Notes: generated by a model not told the origin, from the letters alone. Counted from the first letter of the stretch, positions 1-4,794 are shown. The stretch: 14,094 bases of DNA from Gammaproteobacteria bacterium RIFCSPHIGHO2_02_FULL_42_13 (GCA_001801405.1 MGXQ01000033.1:47169-61262); one strand, 5' to 3'. Translations and numbers: made by a program.

Positions 1-22
1 AGTAAATGGCGGCCTATGTGGT

Positions 23-421
23 ATGGAATATGCACGTCAAAGAACGCATGGCCACATAGGGGGAGTTGTGCTTGAATTAATAGGCGGCATCATAGGTGTC
101 GTCGCCGGTGCTATTTATGGTGCAGTGCGCGGACTGTTTTCCGGATTAAATCAGACCACGTTTGATAGCACGGCATTGCGACAACGCGTGGGCATAGAAA
201 AGAAAATGTTCGCAAACCCCTCTGCGCCTGCCGGCACATCGACAACTGCTGTAGCAATGGAGCTGGGAAACGTCACCGAATTCAAACCGACGGCAGATCC
301 ACAACCCAAATCGATTTTATCGGCCACAACACCGCGCGCTGCAGAACCCCCCAAGGAGGAAAGCAGCAAAGCGTCTTCTGATGAACCGCCGCCGCCAACA
401 ACCCCTGCTTCTCATCCTTAG
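23..421 (+). CDS. Small glycine-zipper hypothetical protein (5' end uncertain)
   Basis: No family is recognised. The 132-residue product has a hydrophobic glycine-spaced stretch at about residues 13-42 (GGVVLELIGGIIGVVAGAIY and on), able to form one membrane hairpin or a glycine zipper. After that comes a hydrophilic tail rich in Ala, Pro, Thr and Glu (about residues 65-132) that looks disordered. There is no convincing Shine-Dalgarno sequence before the ATG at 23, and the frame is open to the window edge, so the true start may lie outside and the gene may be partial. The TAG stop spans the left junction of the MITE: TA comes from the target site and G from the element. It is convergent with the P-type ATPase remnant. 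Membrane association is inferred only from composition. Confidence 0.5.
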   Translation: MEYARQRTHGHIGGVVLELIGGIIGVVAGAIYGAVRGLFSGLNQTTFDSTALRQRVGIEKKMFANPSAPAGTSTTAVAMELGNVTEFKPTADPQPKSILSATTPRAAEPPKEESSKASSDEPPPPTTPASHP

Positions 422-598
422 GGTCTGTTACAAAATAACTTGAACATCTAGCCTCCCATCTTGGCAGCATCTTTAAACGTTCTTCATTCAGAAAAACACT
501 TACATAGTGAGACTATGCGCGTATTTTTCTTCAATCAGAACATTTAAATCTGCTGCCAATCTGGGTGCTATATGTCCAAGTTATTTTGTAACAGACCC
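421..598. mobile_element. 178-bp foldback MITE with perfect 22-bp terminal inverted repeats
   Basis: The ends 421-442 and 577-598 are perfect 22-bp inverted repeats beginning GGGTCTGTTACAAAATAA. The interior is also an imperfect palindrome, centred on CATAGT-GAG-ACTATG near 510, so the whole element can fold into one long hairpin. It is flanked by a direct TTA (418-420 and 599-601), consistent with a 3-bp target duplication. It carries no ORF of its own. The end sequence and TNA-type duplication resemble IS5-superfamily elements of the IS1031/ISL2 kind, so it was probably mobilised in trans by such a transposase. That family assignment is inference. Confidence 0.8.
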
Positions 599-811
599 TT
601 AACTCGGATATTGCATGCGATGGGCGCGATGCAAGCGCACCGTCAATCGCTTTATCGTATCCCACGCGCTTGCCCGCAACAATTGCGCATTAAAGGCAAC
701 CACCACCGTGCTTAAGCCCATCAGCACCGCACCAACCGCCGGACTTAAAACGATTCCCCAGGGATACAAAATACCTGCCGCTAAGGGTAGCGCAATGGCA
801 TTATACCAACA
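599..811 (-). pseudogene. C-terminal remnant of a heavy-metal (CopA-type) P1B ATPase
   Basis: Translation of the minus strand gives about 70 residues, including WYNAIALPLAAGILYPWG and LSPAVGAVLMGLSTVVVAFN. This matches the last two membrane helices of copper-type P1B ATPases (the family pattern is YN-x-[IL]-[AG]-[IL]-P-[IL]-AAG followed by LSP-x-x-[AG]-x-x-MxxSS). The usual C-terminal extension ends in a TAA whose complement, TTA, is 599-601. Upstream the frame hits a stop at 812-814, and the rpsT promoter begins at 828, so the roughly 650 preceding residues (metal-binding, A, P and N domains) are gone. No start codon is credible. It is a dead fragment and cannot pump metal. The family call is fairly firm; the metal specificity is not. 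Confidence 0.72.
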
Positions 812-827
812 TTATACCGAAAATCGC

Positions 828-856
828 TTGACATTATAACGAGTTACGGGCATATT
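828..856 (+). promoter_or_regulatory. Sigma-70 promoter of rpsT
   Basis: TTGACA at 828-833 is a perfect -35 box. A 17-bp spacer leads to CATATT at 851-856 (4 of 6 matches to the -10 consensus). It lies 35 bp upstream of the rpsT start and has no competing gene, so rpsT appears to have its own promoter. Confidence 0.65.
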
Positions 857-891
857 TTCGCCGTTCTTATATATTTAGTTGGAGAATTTCT

Positions 892-1158
892 GTGGCAAAC
901 ACCAAACAAGCAAAAAAACGTGCACGTCAGGCCGAAACTCATCGCGATCGCAATGCGAGCCAACGCTCCATGTTGCGCACATTGATCAAAAAGGTTCGTC
1001 ATGGAATTGCCAACAAAGATCAAAAAAACGCCACATCCGCCTATCAAGAGACCGCATCTATCATCGACCGATTAGCCACCAAGAAAATTATTCATAAAAA
1101 TGCCGCCGCTCGTTATAAAGCGCACATGAATAAAGGGATTAAGCAACTCGGCAAATAA
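892..1158 (+). CDS. rpsT: 30S ribosomal protein bS20
   Basis: bS20 binds 16S rRNA early in assembly of the small ribosomal subunit. The 88-residue product has the family's basic N-terminus (MANTKQAKKRARQ) and the conserved blocks NASQRSMLRTLIKKV and IIHKNAAARYKAHM; E. coli S20 is 87 residues. The start is GTG at 892, preceded by GGAG at 881-884. A non-ATG start is also seen in E. coli rpsT, which uses TTG and is autoregulated at translation; similar control here is inference. It is transcribed alone on the plus strand, between two decaying minus-strand gene fragments. I see no clear terminator downstream. Confidence 0.96.
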   Translation: MANTKQAKKRARQAETHRDRNASQRSMLRTLIKKVRHGIANKDQKNATSAYQETASIIDRLATKKIIHKNAAARYKAHMNKGIKQLGK

Positions 1159-1159
1159 C

Positions 1160-1350
1160 ATTATATATTGAATCTTGCTGGCTACTTCGCGATTTGGAAT
1201 AGCAATCGTGTACAGGATCTCAGTGTGTTTTAATTCCGCGTGTATCACCTTCAGATACCCGCTAAACAACATCAGGCCCCACAGCGCATAACTATTGCGC
1301 GTTAAATCAGTAAATATGGGTCGCGTGACATATAGGGACGGATTGTAACG
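1160..1350 (-). pseudogene. Fragment of an AAA-ATPase-like / DUF1703 nuclease-superfamily protein
   Basis: On the minus strand about 60 codons read TRPIFTDLTRNSYALWGLML, then FSGYLKVIHAELKHTE and ILYTIAIPNREVASKI. The pattern [LF]FxSGYLKV followed by a short variable stretch and xxIPNREV is typical of the region linking the AAA-ATPase-like domain (Pfam AAA-ATPase_like) to the PD-(D/E)XK domain (DUF1703) of a large, often repeated bacterial family. Both ends are missing: the frame meets a stop just upstream near 1352, and similarity fades at the rpsT stop, beyond which the frame is only antisense to rpsT. It is a relic with no expected function. The family is recalled from motifs, not searched. 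Confidence 0.5.
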
Positions 1351-1722
1351 TTAACGAAATAGCTTGCTATGCGAACCCAATCTGGCAAGACGTAGAACGT
1401 CATGGCCATCTTTGCGATAAATGAGAAGTAAATCCGGTTTAATATGGCATTCTCGATATCCGCACCAATTGCCGCTTAAATCATGATCTCGGTATTGTAT
1501 ATCTAAAGGTTGATCGGTAAGAAGAGGCATTAATATTTCTGTTAACGCAGTTTTGAGGATTTTACGATATTTTCCCTTTAACTCGCGTTTATAATCCCGT
1601 TTAAAGTAAGAAATCTCCGCTGCTTGCAGCGGAGACAAGGGCGCTGGGGAGTCCAGAGGGGAGCAATGCAATGCTCCCCTCTGGTCGCCGTTCGCGCGGG
1701 GTTCCCGCGCAGGCGAAATCAA
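1351..1722 (-). CDS. YafQ/RelE-family mRNA interferase toxin with repeat-derived N-terminus
   Basis: Type II toxin related to YafQ, a ribosome-dependent endoribonuclease, and partner of the DinJ-like antitoxin upstream. From residue 37 the protein (ISYFKRDYKRELKG...) matches the family to its end. The catalytic residues of E. coli YafQ all have counterparts: H80 (in YRDHDL), H93 and D97 (in CHIKPD), H118 (in GSHSKLF) and F122. The first 36 or so residues are translated from the structured repeat inserted between antitoxin and toxin, and are not homologous to the family. The normal ATG is absent. In-frame starts are only TTG codons (1720-1722, and those for L18 and L29), and none has a good Shine-Dalgarno sequence. 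The toxin may be poorly translated or silent, though its catalytic part is intact. Confidence 0.8.
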   Translation of the reverse strand: MISPAREPRANGDQRGALHCSPLDSPAPLSPLQAAEISYFKRDYKRELKGKYRKILKTALTEILMPLLTDQPLDIQYRDHDLSGNWCGYRECHIKPDLLLIYRKDGHDVLRLARLGSHSKLFR

Positions 1723-1760
1723 TTAAGGAAACAATCTCGGCCGCTTGCGGCCGAGTTGTT
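1597..1760 (+). repeat. Structured four-hairpin repeat, copy C
   Basis: Four successive hairpins. H1 is at 1615-1634 (CTCCGCTGC-TT-GCAGCGGAG). H2 is at 1653-1684 (13-bp stem, 6-nt loop). H3 is at 1685-1716 (TCGCC/GGCGA enclosing GCGCGGG-gtt-CCCGCGC). H4 is at 1730-1760 (AACAA/TTGTT enclosing CTCGGCCGC-TT-GCGGCCGAG). The order and joining sequences match copies A and B, but most stem bases differ while still pairing. The leader 1597-1614 (CCGTTTAAAGTAAG...) is shared with solo copy D. It lies between antitoxin and toxin genes and supplies the toxin's current N-terminal codons. Confidence 0.8.
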
Positions 1761-1777
1761 GAAATACGGTAGAGCGT

Positions 1778-2056
1778 TCAATCTTTCTCATCGAGATCAT
1801 CCATCAGAGCATCAATAGTGTTAAATTGTTTAATTTTACCTTTTTTTGACTCAAGCTCATGAATCGCTTTCACGGTTTGCTTATTTGGAACTCGCAATTC
1901 GAACGGCATGCGTTGTTCATTAGCAATGCGCAACATGAGCAAGCGAATGGCATCTGATACAGATAAACCCATATCTGCAAGCGCATGAGTAGCGCGGATT
2001 TTAGTTTCCGCATCAATTCTGGCACGGACATAAGTTTGATGAGTATTCATGTTCAT
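1778..2056 (-). CDS. dinJ: DinJ/RelB-family antitoxin
   Basis: The antitoxin neutralises the YafQ-type toxin encoded next on the same strand and usually represses the shared promoter as a ribbon-helix-helix dimer. The 92-residue product has the DinJ pattern: an N-terminal strand QTYVRARIDAETK, helices with ADMGLSVSDAIRLLMLRIA, then the linker MPFELRVPN and a charged C-terminal toxin-binding helix ending MDDLDEKD. The start at 2056 is preceded by GAGGA about 10 nt upstream; a second Met at codon 3 is possible. A palindrome over the promoter at 2092-2112 is the likely operator. The usual few-base spacing to the toxin is replaced by about 160 bp of repeat. The symbol reflects family similarity, not proven orthology. 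Confidence 0.88.
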   Translation of the reverse strand: MNMNTHQTYVRARIDAETKIRATHALADMGLSVSDAIRLLMLRIANEQRMPFELRVPNKQTVKAIHELESKKGKIKQFNTIDALMDDLDEKD

Positions 2057-2089
2057 AATATCTATTTCCTCGTTTATCCTACGTTATGC

Positions 2090-2118
2090 AGTGTAGTCCT
2101 ATTTGGACTACATTTCAA
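2090..2118 (-). promoter_or_regulatory. Promoter with palindromic operator of the toxin-antitoxin pair
   Basis: Read on the minus strand, TTGAAA (complement of 2113-2118), a 17-bp spacer and TACACT (complement of 2090-2095) form a sigma-70-like promoter 34 bp upstream of the antitoxin start. A perfect inverted repeat, TGTAGTCC-tattt-GGACTACA at 2092-2112, fills the spacer and overlaps the -10 box. It is well placed for repression by the DinJ-like protein. The sites are visible; the binding is inferred. Confidence 0.6.
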
Positions 2119-2158
2119 GGAAAATTATCATTTTTCTTGACACAATATGATAGCCAGC

Positions 2159-2189
2159 GTAGCCCGCATGGAGCGAAGCGAAATACGGG
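2159..2189 (+). repeat. REP element, family 1, plus orientation
   Basis: It starts with the GTAG tetranucleotide that marks RAYT-associated REPs and continues as a stem-loop, CCCGCAT...ATACGGG, around GGAGCGAAGCGAA. It differs by one base from the inverted copy at 2427-2457. The two flank a RAYT gene remnant. Confidence 0.75.
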
Positions 2190-2241
2190 AATATTTATTC
2201 ACCATAATTTCCATCCTTTAATTTTATTAAGTCACCCCAAT

Positions 2242-2406
2242 TCAGGGGCAACAATCCTTCGTAAATTCATCCCTTAATTGTGCCACCTGTACAGCCTCTC
2301 TTAACAATTCAATGCGTTCAATCAATAATTTCGAACTCCGATCTCTTAACGCAACCGTAAAAAAATATTTGCCGCCTTTTAAATAATTTCTTCTATAATT
2401 AACCAT
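2242..2406 (-). pseudogene. N-terminal remnant of a REP-associated tyrosine transposase (RAYT)
   Basis: The minus strand reads MVNYRRNYLKGGKYFFTVAL, then RDRSSKLLIERIELLREA, 54 codons before TGA. This is the typical start of the RAYT (REP-associated tyrosine transposase, Y1/IS200-like) family, which opens with [MP]xNYRRxxxxGGxYFFTVxLxDR and a helix ending LR[ED][AS]. Full-length members are about 150-240 residues. Here the HUH/HxH metal site and catalytic Tyr are missing, so the remnant is inactive. It has an ATG at 2404-2406 and sits between two inverted REPs, as RAYT genes typically do. That context independently supports the identification. Confidence 0.7.
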
Positions 2407-2426
2407 CTGTTCTTCTTTTTATTATC

Positions 2427-2457
2427 CCCGTATTTCGCTTCGCTCCATACGGGCTAC
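2427..2457 (-). repeat. REP element, family 1, minus orientation
   Basis: On the minus strand this reads GTAG followed by CCCGTATGGAGCGAAGCG and an ATACGGG closing arm. It is identical to the REP at 2159-2189 except for one base. It lies 21 bp upstream of the RAYT remnant's ATG and 29 bp past the obgE stop, where it may also act as a 3' end structure for obgE mRNA (inference). Confidence 0.75.
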
Positions 2458-2486
2458 GCCGGCTCCCCCGCGCTACCCCCAGCAAC

Positions 2487-3491
2487 CTATTGATTCAAAA
2501 AATCACTCAACGCATAAATCAATTTATCGAGATTCAATTTCTGCAATGCTGAAATTTCAAAAACAGGACCCCGCCAACTTAATCCTTGTGTGATTTTCTT
2601 GCAGACAGCAGCGCGCTCCTCTTCGGGCAGTAAATCAATCTTGTTCAATACCAACCAACGCGTCTTGGCCGCCAACTCAGGATTAAATTTTTCAAGTTCT
2701 TTAATGATTTTCTGTGCTGTTTCGACAGGATCATCTCCATCCAGCGGCATAACATCCACAAAATGCAATAACAAACTCGTGCGAGAAATATGTTTTAAAA
2801 ATTGCAATCCAAGCCCAGCACCTTCTGCAGCACCTTCGATAATGCCTGGAATATCCGCCACAACAAAACTATGTTCCGCATCCACACGCACCACACCTAA
2901 ATGCGGCTGCAGCGTCGTAAACGGATAGTCAGCTACTTTGGGTCGCGCGGCTGAAACCGAGCGAATAAACGTTGATTTGCCGGCATTAGGCATGCCGACC
3001 AAGCCAACATCAGCCAAGACTTTAAGCTCTAACCGTAACTGTCGCGTTTCTCCGAGTGTGCCTTTAGTGGATTGGCGAGGAGTTCGGTTGATGCTGCTTT
3101 TAAACCGCGTATTTCCCAAGCCATGTACGCCACCTTGAGCGACTTTTAATTGCTGTCCCTGCTCGGTCAAATCGCCCAGCAATTCTTCAGTTTCTTCATC
3201 ATAAACCAACGTACCGCACGGCACGGAGACGAATAAATCCTCACCGCTTTTGCCAGTACATTGATTACCCATTCCATACTGACCTGATTCTGCTTTAAAT
3301 CGAGATTCATAGCGAAAATTAACGAGCGTATTTAACCCTTCCTCCGCCACCAAAAAAACGCTACCGCCATTGCCGCCATCGCCGCCGTTAGGTCCGCCTT
3401 TTGGAATAAATTTTTCGCGACGAAAGCCTACGCAACCATCACCACCTTTGCCGGCTTGTACTACAATATGTGCTTCATCGGTGAATTTCAT
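2487..3491 (-). CDS. obgE: GTPase Obg/CgtA
   Basis: Essential ribosome-associated GTPase that acts in 50S subunit assembly and stress responses. The 334-residue product begins MKFTDEAHIVVQAGKGGDGC. Residues 1-158 form the glycine-rich Obg fold (for example KGGPNGGDGGNGGS at 31-44). The G domain follows: G1 GMPNAGKS at 166-173, switch I YPFTT at 189-193, G3 DIPG at 213-216, G4 NKID at 283-286 and G5 SAL at 314-316. The acidic C-terminal tail of some homologues (E. coli ObgE is 390 residues) is absent. The frame extends 20 codons upstream, but those overlap the rpmA terminator region and lack homology, so the Met at 3491 is chosen. Its ribosome binding site is weak. It follows rplU-rpmA in the usual order, with a terminator in between. 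Confidence 0.96.
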   Translation of the reverse strand: MKFTDEAHIVVQAGKGGDGCVGFRREKFIPKGGPNGGDGGNGGSVFLVAEEGLNTLVNFRYESRFKAESGQYGMGNQCTGKSGEDLFVSVPCGTLVYDEETEELLGDLTEQGQQLKVAQGGVHGLGNTRFKSSINRTPRQSTKGTLGETRQLRLELKVLADVGLVGMPNAGKSTFIRSVSAARPKVADYPFTTLQPHLGVVRVDAEHSFVVADIPGIIEGAAEGAGLGLQFLKHISRTSLLLHFVDVMPLDGDDPVETAQKIIKELEKFNPELAAKTRWLVLNKIDLLPEEERAAVCKKITQGLSWRGPVFEISALQKLNLDKLIYALSDFLNQ

Positions 3492-3521
3492 AAGTATCGT
3501 GCGTACCCGAGGATGACAATG

Positions 3522-3562
3522 GATAAAAAATAAGGCCGAGTTGTTGAACAAACATCGGCCTT
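3522..3562 (-). terminator. Rho-independent terminator of rplU-rpmA
   Basis: On the minus strand, AAGGCCGA...TCGGCCTT (3532-3539 with 3555-3562), closed further by TTGTT/AACAA inside the loop, is followed by TTATTTTTT. It lies 19 bp past the rpmA stop and before obgE, so obgE may be expressed by read-through or by a weak promoter at 3492-3531 that I cannot identify. Confidence 0.7.
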
Positions 3563-3580
3563 TATATAATCACTAAAACC

Positions 3581-3886
3581 TTAGCTCGCTTTTTCTTCAG
3601 CCCGCTCTGTCGCTTTCGTTTTTTTAGCAGCAACCATTTCAACACTGACAGTTCTGCGTTTGCTAGGACCTTTCACAGAAAAGTTCACACGACCATCGAT
3701 CAACGCAAACAATGTGTCATCTTTACCAATGCCTACATTGGTGCCCGGATGGTATGATGTACCACGTTGACGAATTAAAATATTACCCGCGCGAACAATC
3801 TCCCCACCAAAACGTTTGACACCCAGTCGCTGTGCTTGTGAATCGCGACCGTTTCGTGTACTACCGCCTGCTTTTTTATGTGCCAT
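3581..3886 (-). CDS. rpmA: 50S ribosomal protein bL27
   Basis: bL27 reaches the peptidyl-transferase centre with its N-terminal tail. The 101-residue product begins MAHKKAGGSTRNGRDSQAQR, the standard N-terminus without the cleaved extension seen in Firmicutes, and contains GGEIVRAGNILIRQRGTSYH. The C-terminus carries a charged extension of about 15 residues (AAKKTKATERAEEKAS), so it is longer than E. coli L27 (85 residues). AGAGGGG lies 7 nt before the ATG. It starts 12 bp after the rplU stop and is clearly co-transcribed with it. Confidence 0.97.
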   Translation of the reverse strand: MAHKKAGGSTRNGRDSQAQRLGVKRFGGEIVRAGNILIRQRGTSYHPGTNVGIGKDDTLFALIDGRVNFSVKGPSKRRTVSVEMVAAKKTKATERAEEKAS

Positions 3887-3898
3887 GACAAACCCCTC

Positions 3899-4213
3899 TT
3901 AAGCCGTTTTAATTTCCAAAATTTTGATTTGTGTAAAATATTGACGATGCCCCTGTTTCTTCATATGGTGCTTACGTCGATTGAATTTCAGGATATGCAC
4001 CTTTTTGGCGCGCGCCTGATCAATCACTTCAGCGATCACTTTGGCACCTTTAACGAAAGGATCCCCGATTTTGACATCTTTTCCAACGCCCACCAACAAC
4101 ACTTCATCAAATTCAACCTTGGCGCCTGTGTCCGCCTCGAGTTTTTCGATCTTTAAAATCTCACCCACTTCAACTTTATGCTGCTTACCGCCTGTTTTTA
4201 TTACCGCAATCAT
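3899..4213 (-). CDS. rplU: 50S ribosomal protein bL21
   Basis: bL21 binds 23S rRNA in the large subunit. The 104-residue product starts MIAVIKTGGKQHKVEVGEIL and contains the family signature KVHILKFNRRKHHMKKQGHR, close in length to E. coli L21 (103). GGAG sits about 8 nt before the ATG. It is the first gene of the rplU-rpmA operon and is served by the promoter at 4258-4286. Confidence 0.97.
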   Translation of the reverse strand: MIAVIKTGGKQHKVEVGEILKIEKLEADTGAKVEFDEVLLVGVGKDVKIGDPFVKGAKVIAEVIDQARAKKVHILKFNRRKHHMKKQGHRQYFTQIKILEIKTA

Positions 4214-4257
4214 CGCATTACTCCGCTAATTCATTTAAAACTCCAGAAAGGCGAGCA

Positions 4258-4286
4258 ATACTACACCACGCTTGACAAAATGACAA
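4258..4286 (-). promoter_or_regulatory. Sigma-70 promoter of rplU-rpmA
   Basis: Read on the minus strand: TTGTCA (complement of 4281-4286), a 17-bp spacer, then TAGTAT (complement of 4258-4263). It lies 45 bp upstream of the rplU start codon. Confidence 0.65.
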
Positions 4287-4360
4287 GTAATCGTGCTTTG
4301 CAGCTCTCTAGCTGCTGAAACCCTTGCTGGGACTATCTTTCACAAGCGGAGAGTTGCAGA

Positions 4361-4390
4361 TTGCTATTCGCGCCAAATTATCGGTATAAT
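4361..4390 (+). promoter_or_regulatory. Candidate promoter upstream of repeat copy A and tRNA-Pro
   Basis: TTGCTA at 4361-4366, an 18-bp spacer and a perfect TATAAT at 4385-4390 resemble a sigma-70 promoter. No other promoter is evident before tRNA-Pro, so transcription would cross the structured repeat before reaching the tRNA. The stretch 4287-4360 holds only short imperfect inverted repeats. Confidence 0.45.
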
Positions 4391-4556
4391 GCGAAGCGAT
4401 TTCCCCGCGGCTTGCCGCGTGGGACTTTTCGCTTGGGGATGCTCAAGGGGAGCGGGCAAGCGCTCCCCTTGAGTCGCCGTTCGCGCGGCTTTGCCGCGCA
4501 GGCGAAATCTTACCAAGAAATAAAAATATCCGTGGCTTGCCACGGGGATTTTTATT
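4385..4556 (+). repeat. Structured four-hairpin repeat, copy A
   Basis: Contains H1 at 4403-4423 (CGCGGC-TT-GCCGCG core, CCC/GGG outside). H2 is at 4442-4473, with a perfect 13-bp stem CTCAAGGGGAGCG/CGCTCCCCTTGAG and 6-nt loop. H3 is at 4474-4505, with TCGCC/GGCGA around GCGCGGC-ttt-GCCGCGC. H4 is at 4519-4556, with AATAAAAAT/ATTTTTATT around CCGTGGC-TT-GCCACGG. It is nearly identical to copy B from TATAATGCGAAGCG onward, except that B lacks H1. It ends 9 bp before tRNA-Pro. Confidence 0.85.
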
Positions 4557-4565
4557 CCACGACGT

Positions 4566-4642
4566 CGGAGTGTAGCTCAGTTTGGTAGAGTACTGCGTTC
4601 GGGACGCAGGGGTCGAAGGTTCGAATCCTTTCACTCCGACCA
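4566..4642 (+). tRNA. proK: tRNA-Pro (anticodon CGG)
   Basis: A 77-nt cloverleaf with acceptor stem CGGAGTG (4566-4572) paired with CACTCCG (4632-4638), discriminator A and encoded CCA at 4640-4642. The anticodon arm is CTGCG-TTCGGGA-CGCAG, giving anticodon CGG, which reads CCG codons. The T-arm contains GGTTCGAATCC. It resembles E. coli proK. Antisense and overlapping reading frames here are artefacts. Confidence 0.96.
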
Positions 4643-4667
4643 ACTCCTCTCTTCATGCCTTAATTAA

Positions 4668-4706
4668 CCGTTTAAAGTTAAGAAATCTCCGCTGCTTGCA
4701 GCGGAG
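4668..4706 (+). repeat. Solo first hairpin of the structured repeat, copy D
   Basis: CCGTTTAAAGTTAAGAAATC followed by CTCCGCTGC-TT-GCAGCGGAG (4687-4706) is the same leader and H1 as copy C, with one extra T. The remaining hairpins are absent and a REP pair follows directly. Confidence 0.7.
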
Positions 4707-4716
4707 TCAAGCAAGT

Positions 4717-4747
4717 GTAGACTGGGTGAAGCGAAGCGAAACCCAGG
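4717..4747 (+). repeat. REP element, family 2, plus orientation
   Basis: GTAG followed by a stem-loop, CTGGGT...ACCCAG, around GAAGCGAAGCGAA. It is paired head-to-head with the inverted copy at 4756-4794, forming a BIME-like unit. Confidence 0.65.
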
Positions 4748-4755
4748 ATGAAAGC

Positions 4756-4794
4756 CCCGGGTTTCACTCGCTTTGCTCGTTCCACCCAGGCTAC
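4756..4794 (-). repeat. REP element, family 2, minus orientation
   Basis: On the minus strand it reads GTAG, CCTGGGTGGAACGAGCAAAG, then a closing CCCGGG. It is a longer variant of the REP at 4717-4747. It lies 50 bp past the stop of the dksA-like gene, where the inverted pair could form a 3' end structure for that operon (inference). Confidence 0.65.

Noticed and set aside
13..60. Inverted repeat CCTATGTGG/CCACATAGG near the window start
   Set aside because: 9-bp arms with a 30-nt loop inside a coding frame and no promoter or T-tract nearby; likely chance.
615..839. Plus-strand frame of 74 codons upstream of rpsT
   Set aside because: It is the shadow of the minus-strand P-type ATPase remnant, has no ribosome binding site and runs into the rpsT promoter.
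3492..3551. 20-codon N-terminal extension of Obg
   Set aside because: It overlaps the rpmA terminator and the Obg family consistently begins at MKF; the later Met is preferred.
1597..4794. Possible CRISPR array from the many palindromic repeats
   Set aside because: The repeats are not tandem, have no uniform spacers and differ in stem sequence; REP and multi-hairpin elements explain them.
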